DNA of 57,828 bases, taken from contig CAPHZB010000002.1 in assembly GCA_948629335.1 (NCBI GenBank), forward strand, positions 1-57,828. Direction: 5' to 3'. Source of the DNA: an uncultured Bacilli bacterium (GTDB lineage: Bacteria; Bacillota_I; Bacilli_A; RF39; UBA660). Position numbers and translations under genes: made by a program. Of this stretch, positions 14,557 to 23,426 are shown in pieces. Numbering within the stretch: position 1 is the first letter of the stretch; every line of letters starts with the position of its first letter. Under the pieces are notes generated by a model. The model ran no database searches and was not told the DNA's origin. It saw only the letters and a program-made list of their open reading frames with translations.

Positions 14557-16017
14557 ATGATGAAAAAACGATATGTATTTTATATAATTTCTCTTATCCT
14601 TTTTCTCATTTCTTGTTTTATGCAAAAAGAAACGAAGATTATTTTTGAAGGAATAGCTACTCTTTTTCTATTAGAAGAAGAGATAGAAGGGCTCATTAAA
14701 AATATACAAAACCATAAAATAACGATAATACCTTATCTAGATATTGTACTAGCCATTTGTTTCTTTCTTTTTAAAGAAGAAAAATTATTCTTTATTTATA
14801 AATGGATTGAACAAGTTTTACATTTTCTTTTTATAAAAAGTTTTAAAGAAAGCCCAAATATAGAAATGAATACAATAGATTTCTTAAAAAATAGGAAAGG
14901 GGACCTAAAAAAAATTTATCTTTTCTTTCTCTTTTTTGCAGGAGTTTTATCTTTGTTTTTGCTTAACAAAGAAAGAAAAGTGTTTTTTCTATTTTTTCTT
15001 ACTATTCTTCTTTTACTAAAACAAAATCGACTACGACCTAAACTTACATTTATTTATCAGGCTAGCTTAAAAAAGATAGAGGAGAAAAATATCATTCTTC
15101 ATAAAGCAAATGCGCTAGAACAACTCCAACACTGCGATGAAATCATTTTAACTAAAACGGGCGTACTTACATATGGAGAGATGGAAATTACCAAAATTAT
15201 TCCTGTATATCAGACCAAAGAGGACATTTTTAAGTATGCAACCCTTCTAGAAAAACAGAGTAATCATTCCATAGCAAAAGCTTTTCATGGAAAATATAAG
15301 GATAAGGAAGAACACCAAGTGTCCTTTATCAGTGAAATGAAGGGAAAAGGAATACGAGGCGTCATCGATGGAATGGAATTAGTATTTGGAAATGTCACTT
15401 TGTTTGAAGAATTAAATATCAAATATCCAAGAGTTGAGTTCTTGCATCCAACGAGTATGATTGCAGTTGACGGAACTTATGTAGGAACTTTTGTTTTTAA
15501 AGATGAAATACGAAATGATTTAGAATTTCTATTTCCCCTTTTAAAAGAAGAAGGCATAACAAAATCCGTCCTATTATCTTCTTCTTCCAAAGAACAAATC
15601 AAAAAAATCGCATCACATCTATCCATTACAGAAAGCTATGCGAATTTAACCTTAGAAGATAAACTTGCCATTTTAAAAAATGAAAAAAGATTTCACCGAA
15701 TTCTATACATAGATGATGTATACCAAACGAGTGAATTTATGAAAATTGCTGATGTGACAGTTAGTATGAAGCCGAATAAGAATTGTGATATTGAATTCAC
15801 AGATGGAAATATCAATCACTTACTTTTCTTAAGAAAAGAGATTAAAAATTTAATGAAAATCAGAAATAAAATTACACGTTTTTATGTTCTATTTTTAATC
15901 TGCAGTTTTCTTCTTGCTTTTCTAAACTATAAGAATTTGCTTTATATTTCAATTCTCCTTCTTTTTTATGAAGTTACTACTTTTTATCTTTTAAAATCCC
16001 ATAAGAAGAATTTGTAG
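14557..16017 (+). CDS. P1B-type ATPase homologue lacking catalytic residues (pseudoenzyme)
   Basis: A 486-residue membrane protein that aligns by eye with heavy-metal (P1B) ATPases. The segment before the phosphorylation site is recognisable (NIILHKANALEQL for the usual ILIKG-x-x-ALE-x-L), and LTKTGVLTYGE stands where FDKTGTLTEG should be, so the phosphorylated Asp is Thr199. The nucleotide-domain GKGIRGVIDG is kept, but the HP motif is HS (SNHSIAKA), TGDN is replaced by SSSSK and GDGIND by IDDVYQ. Metal-binding CPC is absent and fewer membrane segments are present than in an active pump. The frame is intact with a strong promoter, so it looks like a maintained pseudoenzyme rather than decay. 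RBS GGTGAT precedes paired ATG codons at 14557 and 14560. Its 3' end overlaps a convergent gene by 41 bp. Confidence 0.8.
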   Translation: MMKKRYVFYIISLILFLISCFMQKETKIIFEGIATLFLLEEEIEGLIKNIQNHKITIIPYLDIVLAICFFLFKEEKLFFIYKWIEQVLHFLFIKSFKESPNIEMNTIDFLKNRKGDLKKIYLFFLFFAGVLSLFLLNKERKVFFLFFLTILLLLKQNRLRPKLTFIYQASLKKIEEKNIILHKANALEQLQHCDEIILTKTGVLTYGEMEITKIIPVYQTKEDIFKYATLLEKQSNHSIAKAFHGKYKDKEEHQVSFISEMKGKGIRGVIDGMELVFGNVTLFEELNIKYPRVEFLHPTSMIAVDGTYVGTFVFKDEIRNDLEFLFPLLKEEGITKSVLLSSSSKEQIKKIASHLSITESYANLTLEDKLAILKNEKRFHRILYIDDVYQTSEFMKIADVTVSMKPNKNCDIEFTDGNINHLLFLRKEIKNLMKIRNKITRFYVLFLICSFLLAFLNYKNLLYISILLLFYEVTTFYLLKSHKKNL

Positions 16018-16366
16018 GGTCTTTAAAAAATTCCCATTTTGGTGGATGATAGGTAAATGTATAAGAAAGAAGAAGAAAAAGACCGAAGATACCAATTGCG
16101 AGAAATGATTGGTATTTTTTTGTGGGTAGTTTTAGAAGATTGTAACTGACAAAGTTCGAAAGAAAAATAGCAAGAAAAAGCCAAATAAGAGTAAACACCA
16201 TATTCCCTTTAAATAAGAAATAAATAGGAAGAAAAAGAGATAAAAAAAGAATAATACAAAAACGGGAAGTTACCAAATAGGAAAATAGATAGGATTCCCA
16301 CCTTTCCTTATGGAATAAACATGAGAAAAGACTAAACAAAAGATAGGAAGTAAAAATCATTTTCAT
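15977..16366 (-). CDS. Small multi-pass membrane protein, unknown
   Basis: A 129-residue hydrophobic protein with about four membrane segments and a C-terminal tail YHPPKWEFFKDPTNSSYGI; HPP then FKDP and YGI is a pattern I have seen in small uncharacterised Bacillota membrane proteins. Start at 16366 (MKMIF) has only a weak ribosome-binding site. The gene converges on the pseudo-ATPase gene and overlaps its last 41 bp. The high content of Phe and Leu could partly reflect antisense AT-rich DNA, but the ordered segments and conserved-looking tail favour a real gene. Confidence 0.55.
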   Translation of the reverse strand: MKMIFTSYLLFSLFSCLFHKERWESYLFSYLVTSRFCIILFLSLFLPIYFLFKGNMVFTLIWLFLAIFLSNFVSYNLLKLPTKKYQSFLAIGIFGLFLLLSYTFTYHPPKWEFFKDPTNSSYGILKDKK

Positions 16367-16610
16367 ATGTTCAAAAATACTTTCATTTATAGGTACAAAA
16401 ATGCTTGTAAGGAAATGAGGACATGCTTCATATAAAAAATGAAGTGGGAAATTAATAAGAAAAATACAGATTGAACTGATAAAAATATGCTTTTTTTAGT
16501 AGTATCACCTAAGGATAGAATATACAAAAGTACAAAAATTATACATTTTTTATGCAAAAAAAAGGGATTTGTAAAGATTTGTCGTATATTAAATATAGGA
16601 GGCTGATGAT

Positions 16611-18392
16611 ATGCTTGAAAATTACACACTTTCTACAGAAAAATTAAATGAAATCAGAACAAGTGTAGACATTGTAGATGTCATCAGCGAATATTTACCT
16701 CTTACAGCAAGAGGGCAGAACTTTTTTGGCGTTTGTCCGTTTCACGATGACCATTCTCCAAGTATGAGCGTCAATCGAGATAGACAAATCTATAAATGTT
16801 TCTCCTGTGGTGCTGGTGGGAATGTGTTTACCTTCATTCGCGATTATGAAAACATTACCTTTATGCAAGCAGTACAAAAGGTAGCAGCCAAAACAGGCAT
16901 CTTTGTTCCTATCTCTGGTGTGAATGAAAAAACAATACAAAAGCAAAGTAAATACCATGAAATGTATGAGATTGCGACTAAATTCTATATAAATAATTTA
17001 TATACAGAAGAAGGCCTTGAAGCTATCGCGTACTTAGACAATCGTAAAATCACGAAAGAAGCTAGAAAAGAATTTGAGATTGGTTTATCTTTAAAAAATA
17101 GTCATTTACTTACAGGTTTGTTAGAAAAAAAGGGATTTACGGAGGAAGAAATGCTAGAAAATGGACTAGCCATTTCTAAAGAAGGGGAACTTAGAGATAG
17201 CTATTTTAATCGTATTATGTTTCCACTTTTTGATTTAACAGGAAAGCCTGTTGGATTTTCGGCCCGTATTTATCGTTCAAATGATGCATCGAAATATATC
17301 AATACGAAGGAAACAAACTTTTTTAAAAAAGGAGAGTTATTGTATCACTACCATAAAGCCAAAAATGTATCACGAATGAAGGATCAGGTAATTTTGGTAG
17401 AAGGTTTTATGGATGTTATTCGTATGTTTACTGTAGGCATAGAAAACGTGGTTGCCTCTATGGGAACTTCCGTTACCAAAGAACAACTTTTACTTTTAAA
17501 AAAGATGGGAAAAGAAATCATTTTACTGTTTGATGGTGATGAAGCAGGAAGACATGCTGCTTATAAGACAAGTAGCGATCTTATGAAAATGGGAATTTAT
17601 CCAAAAATTGTTGTATTAGAGGATAATTTAGATCCAGATGAGTATATTTTAAAATATGGGAAAGAAAAAATAGAATATAAAATAGCTCATCCCATCAACA
17701 CCATTGATTTTAAATTAGAATACTTAAAAGAAAACAAAAATATATCGTCTCCTTTAGATAAAGCGAACTATATCTCTTCTGTTATTGGGGAATTAAATCA
17801 AATTACAGATCCAATTTTAAGAGAGACGACTCTTTTAAAAATTAGTGAAGAAACCTCTTTCGATGCAAACATTATACGTAGTCAACTGGTTGATATTAAA
17901 GATGTAGTGAAAGAAGTAAAAACACTACCAAAAGAAAAAAAAGAAACCTTGAAAATTAATCGGTACCAGGAAGCCGAGAGACGATTTCTATTTTATATGT
18001 TAAATCATGAGGAAGTGATAGATATCTATCAAAAAAAAGTCCAATTTCTATCTACAGAAAAATATCGATTATTAGCGAGAGAAATCAATTATTTTTATGA
18101 GGAACATGGCTATATAAAAGAAGCAGACTTTATCAATGTCATTTTAGAGGATGCAGATTTATTAAAAACATTTCATGAGATTACATCACTTGACTTAAAA
18201 GATATATATACAAAAGAAGAAATGGACGAGTATGTGGATACAATCTATGAATATAAAATTGTAAAACAAATAGATTATTTAAAGAGTGAACAAAAACTAG
18301 CAATCGACCAAGAGAAAAAGAAAAAATTGGGAGATGAAATTTTGGAACTAAAGATTGAATTACAAAAAAAGGAATTATGGGAGGAATTATGA
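16611..18392 (+). CDS. dnaG: DNA primase
   Basis: A 593-residue primase that makes RNA primers at the replication fork. The N-terminal CHC2 zinc finger is clear (Cys42, His45, Cys63, Cys66 in VCPFHDDHSPSM and YKCFSCGAGG). The TOPRIM core has VEGFMDVI and LLFDGDEAGRHAA, and LDPDEYI follows. The C-terminal region after about residue 430 is the helicase-interacting part. AGGAGG is 8 nt ahead of the ATG. It leads the dnaG-rpoD-trmK operon, the conserved macromolecular-synthesis order of Bacillota, and overlaps rpoD by 4 bp. Confidence 0.97.
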   Translation: MLENYTLSTEKLNEIRTSVDIVDVISEYLPLTARGQNFFGVCPFHDDHSPSMSVNRDRQIYKCFSCGAGGNVFTFIRDYENITFMQAVQKVAAKTGIFVPISGVNEKTIQKQSKYHEMYEIATKFYINNLYTEEGLEAIAYLDNRKITKEARKEFEIGLSLKNSHLLTGLLEKKGFTEEEMLENGLAISKEGELRDSYFNRIMFPLFDLTGKPVGFSARIYRSNDASKYINTKETNFFKKGELLYHYHKAKNVSRMKDQVILVEGFMDVIRMFTVGIENVVASMGTSVTKEQLLLLKKMGKEIILLFDGDEAGRHAAYKTSSDLMKMGIYPKIVVLEDNLDPDEYILKYGKEKIEYKIAHPINTIDFKLEYLKENKNISSPLDKANYISSVIGELNQITDPILRETTLLKISEETSFDANIIRSQLVDIKDVVKEVKTLPKEKKETLKINRYQEAERRFLFYMLNHEEVIDIYQKKVQFLSTEKYRLLAREINYFYEEHGYIKEADFINVILEDADLLKTFHEITSLDLKDIYTKEEMDEYVDTIYEYKIVKQIDYLKSEQKLAIDQEKKKKLGDEILELKIELQKKELWEEL

Positions 18393-19465
18393 ACGAAATT
18401 AAAACATTTGATGAAAGAAAAAATGAATTACTAAAAATAGGAAAAGAAAAAGGGAAAATCACGTATGAGGAACTTGCTAATCATTTAAAGGGTTTAGAAC
18501 TTACGAGTGAAGAATTAGATGAACTTTATAACTTATTTTCTGAAAACAATATTCGAATCGTTTCAGAAGATGATAGTGACGATGAAGAAGGGGAAGCACT
18601 TCTATTGGATGATAATGCCATTACGAAGGATTTGACAATCAATGATCCTGTACGCATGTATTTAAAAGAAATAGGACAGATTAAATTACTAACAATGGAA
18701 GAGGAACTTCAACTTGCAGATCGTATCTTAGAAGGAGATAGTGAGGCGAAAGCAACACTTGCAGAAGCCAATCTTCGTCTTGTAGTTAGTATTGCAAAGC
18801 GTTATGTAGGAAGAGGAATGTTGTTTCTTGATTTGATTCAAGAAGGAAATATTGGACTCATGAAAGCGGTTGAGAAATTTGATGTATCCAAAGGATATAA
18901 ATTTTCAACCTATGCAACATGGTGGATTAGACAAGCAATTACAAGAGCAATTGCTGATCAAGCAAGAACCATTCGTGTTCCAGTACACATGGTAGAAACT
19001 ATTAATAAATTAGCCCGTATTCAACGCCAGTTAACTCTTGAACTTAACCGTGAACCAACGGAGGAAGAACTTGCTAAAAAAATGGGAACAACTCCAGATA
19101 AAATTCGTGACATCTATAAAATTAGTCAAGAACCTGTTTCTTTAGAAACTCCAATTGGAGAAGAAGATGACTCTCATTTAGGGGATTTTATTAAAGATGA
19201 GCGAAATGTATCTCCAGAAGAATATGCTACGAATGAACTTCTAAAAGATGAAATTGCAGAAGTATTACTTACTCTTACCGAAAGAGAAGAAAAAGTCATT
19301 CGCTTACGTTTTGGTTTAGATGATGGTAAAAGCAAAACGCTAGAAGAAGTAGGACAAATCTTTGGTGTAACAAGAGAACGGATTCGTCAAATTGAAGCAA
19401 AAGCATTACGTAAATTAAGACATCCTTCTCGTAGTCGTAAATTAAAAGACTATATGGGGGATTAA
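18389..19465 (+). CDS. rpoD: Primary RNA polymerase sigma factor (SigA/RpoD)
   Basis: A 358-residue sigma-70 factor. The start at 18389 uses GGAGG 4 nt upstream and overlaps the dnaG stop (ATGA); an in-frame ATG at 18377 lies before that site and is not used. Region 1.1 is short and acidic, region 1.2 starts at DPVRMYLKEIGQIKLLT, region 2 contains FDVSKGYKFSTYATWWIRQAI, region 3 follows, and region 4.2 ends with VTRERIRQIEAKALRKLRHP. It directs the TTGACA/TATAAT promoters seen throughout this window. Confidence 0.98.
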   Translation: MNEIKTFDERKNELLKIGKEKGKITYEELANHLKGLELTSEELDELYNLFSENNIRIVSEDDSDDEEGEALLLDDNAITKDLTINDPVRMYLKEIGQIKLLTMEEELQLADRILEGDSEAKATLAEANLRLVVSIAKRYVGRGMLFLDLIQEGNIGLMKAVEKFDVSKGYKFSTYATWWIRQAITRAIADQARTIRVPVHMVETINKLARIQRQLTLELNREPTEEELAKKMGTTPDKIRDIYKISQEPVSLETPIGEEDDSHLGDFIKDERNVSPEEYATNELLKDEIAEVLLTLTEREEKVIRLRFGLDDGKSKTLEEVGQIFGVTRERIRQIEAKALRKLRHPSRSRKLKDYMGD

Positions 19466-20139
19466 TGCATCTCAATCGGCGATTATTATTACTTACATCT
19501 CTTGTACCAAAGGATGTTGTTGTTTATGATATAGGTTGTGATCATGCGCTTTTAGATATATTTTTAACCCTTTATAATAACAATACATGTTATGCTATTG
19601 ATCAAAAAGAAAGCGCATTAAAAATGGCTAAAAAGAATATTGCTTTATACCACTTGGAGAAAAAGATCACAGTTTTATGTCAAGATGGATTTTTCAATCA
19701 AGAAATAAAAGAGAACAGTGTTGCAGTACTTGCAGGAATGGGGACAAGGACGATTTTAGATATTTTAAAAGGTAGAGAAGATGCTCCATTTAAAAAAATC
19801 ATTATTCAAACCAACAACGATTATGAAATTCTACGTGAATCTATGATGAAAAAAGGATACAAAATTACTTCTGAACATGTCCTTTTGGATAAAAAAATTT
19901 GGTATGTGATTATGACTTTTGAAAAAGGAAAGGCTTCTTATTCTACTTATGAATTGAAATTTGGGCCTCTTTTAAAAAAGGAAAATAGCATAAAGAGAAA
20001 TTTATATTATACGTATTTAATCGAAAAAAGAGAAGCTATTTTAAAAAAATTGCCAAGAGGACATCTTGGCAAAAAACTAGAAATAAAAAAAGAAATTGTA
20101 TGGCTTAAGCGAACAAGCAAGGTTAAAGAAAGAAAGTAG
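19465..20139 (+). CDS. trmK: tRNA (adenine22-N1)-methyltransferase TrmK
   Basis: A 224-residue SAM-dependent methyltransferase that makes m1A22 in tRNA. VVYDIGCDHALLDIFL near residues 19-34 is the SAM-binding motif I, CYAIDQKESALKMAKKNI motif II, and VAVLAGMGTRTI matches the family's AGMGG motif. The C terminus is a helical coiled-coil tail, as in TrmK. Its start overlaps the rpoD stop (TAATG), and dnaG-rpoD-trmK is the order known from B. subtilis and relatives. The last 17 bp overlap the convergent yqfQ-like gene. Confidence 0.93.
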   Translation: MHLNRRLLLLTSLVPKDVVVYDIGCDHALLDIFLTLYNNNTCYAIDQKESALKMAKKNIALYHLEKKITVLCQDGFFNQEIKENSVAVLAGMGTRTILDILKGREDAPFKKIIIQTNNDYEILRESMMKKGYKITSEHVLLDKKIWYVIMTFEKGKASYSTYELKFGPLLKKENSIKRNLYYTYLIEKREAILKKLPRGHLGKKLEIKKEIVWLKRTSKVKERK

Positions 20140-20467
20140 GACCACTTTGCTTTTTAGGAACCACTTGTTGTTCTTCCCTTAAAGAATTCGTAGGCATGGA
20201 GGTAGAAGGCATAGTACTTTTAGGCGTACTAGGGGCTTCTGCCTTTTTAAATTCATTCATAACACGAAACATCGTTTTCGCATTTCTCATCATTGGTCCA
20301 GCCTGTCTTACAAGGGGAATTGCTTGATTGACGACATTTAATGTTTTACTTGTACCTGCTAAAATAGAAGAAAGATTTAAGTTTCCAAATAAACTTTTGA
20401 AAATACCTGCTTTAGGTGCTGCTGAAACGGTCGGGTAGGCCATATAATATGGGTTAAAATAATTCAT
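20123..20467 (-). CDS. yqfQ: YqfQ/VrrA-like protein
   Basis: A 114-residue protein with an N-terminal NPYYMAYP stretch, a Gly/Leu segment GIFKSLFGNLNLSSILAG and TLNVVNQAIPLVRQAGPMMRN, followed by a Pro/Ser/Thr-rich charged tail. This layout matches the YqfQ/VrrA family, whose gene lies in the sigA-trmK neighbourhood of B. subtilis. AAAGGGG lies upstream of the ATG. Its role is not established; some relatives are linked to spores. It converges on trmK with a 17-bp overlap. Confidence 0.72.
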   Translation of the reverse strand: MNYFNPYYMAYPTVSAAPKAGIFKSLFGNLNLSSILAGTSKTLNVVNQAIPLVRQAGPMMRNAKTMFRVMNEFKKAEAPSTPKSTMPSTSMPTNSLREEQQVVPKKQSGPTFFL

Positions 20468-20513
20468 AAATCTGCCCCTTTCTAAAATATTATATGATTT
20501 ATCAAAAAAATGT

Positions 20514-20541
20514 TTTACAAAAAATAAATTTGTGTTATAAT
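20514..20541 (+). promoter_or_regulatory. Promoter of pilC-pilD
   Basis: TTTACA (20514-20519), a 16-nt spacer and TATAAT (20536-20541), about 65 bp ahead of the pilus gene. Confidence 0.65.
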
Positions 20542-20609
20542 TACTAATAGAATAGGTGAGTATAGTTTACCTGGAATAATACAAGGGAGATTGGAAGGTG
20601 TTTATTTCG

Positions 20610-22535
20610 ATGAAATTTTTGAAATGTATTGTGAAACCTATTACTTATATAGCCAAGGGAATTTTATCCCCAGTGTTGTTATTGTTAGATCACAATGAAA
20701 ACAAAAGATTGGATGAAGCAAGTGGTAAGAATATAGAAGTATCTAAAAAACCATTAAGTCCAAGAGAAGAGAAGAGAAGACAAGCAAAATTAGAGGCACA
20801 ACGAAAGAAAAGAGAAAAAGAACAAGCCCGGGTACAAAAAAAGATAGCATCTTTATCAAAAGACCCAGTAAAACAAAAAAGGCTAATTGAAAATGAAGCA
20901 AAAAAATTAAAAGTAGCTAGAGAAAATTTAGAAAAACAAGAAAGACAACGTATAGAAAGACAAAAGAAGATTGAAGAAATTCACGCAAAACAACAAAAGA
21001 AAGAGGAAGAATTATATCGTCGTGAAAAGGCAAAACTAGAGGCAAAACAACGTAAAGAGGAATTAGCAAAACAAAGGCGAGAAGAAAAAATTCGTAAGAA
21101 ACAATTAAAGAATAGAAAAGAAAAAGACATTTATGAACAAGCAATGCCTAAGCCAGAAAAGAAGAATGAAAGCTTTTCTAAGAAGATTAAAGAGGCATTT
21201 CAAAACAATCCTTTTTCAAAAAGTGCGAAAAACAAACGAGATATTAACAGACAAGCGCTTCTTCTTGATTTTGACGGAGAAGATGCACAAAGAAGTGATA
21301 TCAAGTTAATTTACGAATATGAAGCAAAATCGCCTGAAGGAAAGTTTGTTAAAGGACATTTTGAAGCTTTCTCTAAACTAGAAGTGCATTCCTTTTTATT
21401 AAGTGAAGGTTATGAAGTTTATAAGATTCATACAAACAGGTGGGTTGCTTTAAAATATGCATCTGCTGCATCTAATAAGAGAAAATTCAAAAACAAAGAC
21501 TTAATTTTCTTTTTAACACAATTGTCTACTTATTTAAAAGCAGGTATTACTTTATCCGAATCACTTAAAATACTTGCAAGACAATTTTCAAAAACAAAGG
21601 CGTATGAAAATATTTTTAAATCAATCAATTATGAATTATCTATTGGAGAAAGTTTTTCCTCTGCACTTGATAAACAAGGGAATGCCTTTCCAAAATTATT
21701 AATCAACATGCTTAAAACAGCAGAAATGACGGGGTCTCTTCCAGAAGTTCTTGATGATATGGCAGAATATTATACACAAATGGAAGAATCAAGACGACAA
21801 TTGGTTACAGCTATGATGTATCCAACTATTGTAGGTATTTTTGCTATTGCAGTTATTACATTTATCATGGTATATGTTGTACCACAGTTTGTTGATATTT
21901 ATAACTCAATGGAGGGAACAGAAATTCCAGCATTTACTAAGGCTGTTATAGGTTTAAGTTCTTTCTTGAAACAGTATTTATTATTTTTATTGCTTGGTAT
22001 TATATTATTTGTGTTTTGTTTCTATCTATTATTCAAGAAAAACAAAACTTTTAGAAAATATGTTCAGTTAGTTACAATGAAACTTCCTATATTTGGAAAT
22101 ACAATTATTTATAGTGAAGTTACGACATTTACAAAAACATTTGGTTCTTTACTTAGTCATAACGTACCTATTGTAGATTGTATGGATATTCTAGCTAGAA
22201 TTACAAATAATGAAATCTACAAGGAAATGATTTTAAATGTTGTAGATACCCTTGCGAAAGGGGGAAAAGTTTCAGAAGCTTTTGATGGACAGTGGGCTTT
22301 CCCAATTCCAGCTTATGAAATGATTGTAACGGGTGAAAAAACAGGGGAATTAGCGGAAATGATGACAAAAGTTTCTCTATACTATCAGGATTTGCAAAAG
22401 AATGCTGTTGCACGTATTAAAACATTTATTGAGCCAGCTTTGACTGTGTTCTTAGCTGCTTGTACAGGGCTTATTGTTTTAGCAATCGTTATCCCAATGT
22501 TTAATATGTATACTGCTGTTCAGAATATGTCGTAG
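20610..22535 (+). CDS. pilC: Type IV pilus/type II secretion inner-membrane protein (PilC/GspF-like) with long charged N terminus
   Basis: The last 400 residues are a normal GspF/PilC platform protein: KDLIFFLTQLSTYLKAGITLSESL, AEMTGSLPEVLDDMAEYY, three membrane segments, and a second repeat with GSLLSHNVPIVDCM and VTGEKTGELAEMM. It would anchor the pilus motor in the membrane. The first 230 residues are unusual: a hydrophobic start (residues 5-30), then about 130 residues of almost pure Lys, Glu, Arg and Gln, predicted as a long coiled coil, and a linker. Standard PilC proteins have only about 50 residues before the first GspF domain. The start at 20610 lies 9 nt after GGAAGG; a GTG at 20598 in the same frame is alternative. 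The prepilin peptidase gene follows. Confidence 0.9.
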   Translation: MKFLKCIVKPITYIAKGILSPVLLLLDHNENKRLDEASGKNIEVSKKPLSPREEKRRQAKLEAQRKKREKEQARVQKKIASLSKDPVKQKRLIENEAKKLKVARENLEKQERQRIERQKKIEEIHAKQQKKEEELYRREKAKLEAKQRKEELAKQRREEKIRKKQLKNRKEKDIYEQAMPKPEKKNESFSKKIKEAFQNNPFSKSAKNKRDINRQALLLDFDGEDAQRSDIKLIYEYEAKSPEGKFVKGHFEAFSKLEVHSFLLSEGYEVYKIHTNRWVALKYASAASNKRKFKNKDLIFFLTQLSTYLKAGITLSESLKILARQFSKTKAYENIFKSINYELSIGESFSSALDKQGNAFPKLLINMLKTAEMTGSLPEVLDDMAEYYTQMEESRRQLVTAMMYPTIVGIFAIAVITFIMVYVVPQFVDIYNSMEGTEIPAFTKAVIGLSSFLKQYLLFLLLGIILFVFCFYLLFKKNKTFRKYVQLVTMKLPIFGNTIIYSEVTTFTKTFGSLLSHNVPIVDCMDILARITNNEIYKEMILNVVDTLAKGGKVSEAFDGQWAFPIPAYEMIVTGEKTGELAEMMTKVSLYYQDLQKNAVARIKTFIEPALTVFLAACTGLIVLAIVIPMFNMYTAVQNMS

Positions 22536-22544
22536 GAGGTTTGT

Positions 22545-23309
22545 ATGGTTGTGTATTATGCTTGTGTTATGTTTATATTTGGAGCTTGTTTTGGTTCTTT
22601 TTACAACGTGGTGGGATATAGGCTTCCAAGAAATATGTCTATCGTAACACCAGCATCACATTGCACATCCTGCAATCATAAACTAAATATAGGAGATTTA
22701 TTCCCTATATTTAGTTATTTATTTTTGAGAGGAAAATGTAGATATTGTAAAGCAAAAGTGGGTTTATTTTATCCCATTTTTGAGACAATTACAGGGTTTC
22801 TTTTTCTCTTTTGTTATTTGAAATATGGCTTTACAAAAGAACTATGGATTTCATTAATTTTTATATCTATTTCTTTGATTATTATTATTAGTGATTATCA
22901 AACGATGATTATACCAGACGAAGTCTTACTTACGGCACTTATTTTATTATTAGGTGTTTATGGCTTTGGCTATGGTATTGAAAAAGTGGGAAGCGTTCTA
23001 TTCCATGGTTTTATTGCATTTAGTCTTATGTACATTTTAAAACTTTTTGGAGACTTTTTATTTAAAAGAGAATCCATGGGTGGAGGAGATATCAAGCTCA
23101 TGTTTATTTTTGGGATGGTTCTGGGATGGCCTACCGCTGTTTTAGCAATCTTTTTCTCTGCTTTTATCGCTCTACCTGCTTCTTTATTTTTAATTAATAA
23201 GGAGAATAGTCATGAAATTCCATTTGGACCATTTTTGGTTATAGCTGCTATGATTTTACTTCTGTCAGGATTTGATATGAATAGTTTAATAGCTGTCATG
23301 ACTTATTAA
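22545..23309 (+). CDS. pilD: Prepilin peptidase (type IV leader peptidase)
   Basis: A 254-residue multi-pass membrane aspartyl protease that cleaves and N-methylates prepilins. ACFGSFYNVVGYRLP starts the cytoplasmic N-methylation domain, which has two CxxC pairs (CTSCNHKL, CRYCKAK) for metal. Catalytic Asp residues are in SDYQTMIIPDE and MGGGDIKLM. It starts 9 bp after the PilC-like gene with AGGAGG. Substrates are probably the two prepilins at 33436-35448. A terminator follows. Confidence 0.95.
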   Translation: MVVYYACVMFIFGACFGSFYNVVGYRLPRNMSIVTPASHCTSCNHKLNIGDLFPIFSYLFLRGKCRYCKAKVGLFYPIFETITGFLFLFCYLKYGFTKELWISLIFISISLIIIISDYQTMIIPDEVLLTALILLLGVYGFGYGIEKVGSVLFHGFIAFSLMYILKLFGDFLFKRESMGGGDIKLMFIFGMVLGWPTAVLAIFFSAFIALPASLFLINKENSHEIPFGPFLVIAAMILLLSGFDMNSLIAVMTY

Positions 23310-23315
23310 ATAGAG

Positions 23316-23339
23316 ATAACTCACATAGGGTTATTTTTT
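23316..23339 (+). terminator. Terminator after pilD
   Basis: ATAACTC (23316-23322) pairs with GGGTTAT (23328-23334), loop ACATA, followed by T6. Confidence 0.75.
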
Positions 23340-23352
23340 GTATACTAGAAAG

Positions 23353-23381
23353 TTGATATCTTTTATTGCTTGTGTTATACT
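23353..23381 (+). promoter_or_regulatory. Promoter of the 23427 gene
   Basis: TTGATA (23353-23358), 17 nt, TATACT (23376-23381), followed by AGGAGTGGAGG ahead of the ATG. Confidence 0.7.
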
Positions 23382-23426
23382 TATTTCGTGATAAAGTTAT
23401 GCATACAATAGGAGTGGAGGTTTATT

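Noticed and set aside
16387..16629. 80-residue minus-strand frame upstream of dnaG
   Set aside because: It covers the dnaG start region on the opposite strand, has no Shine-Dalgarno, and its Phe/Leu-rich look follows from A-rich plus-strand sequence.
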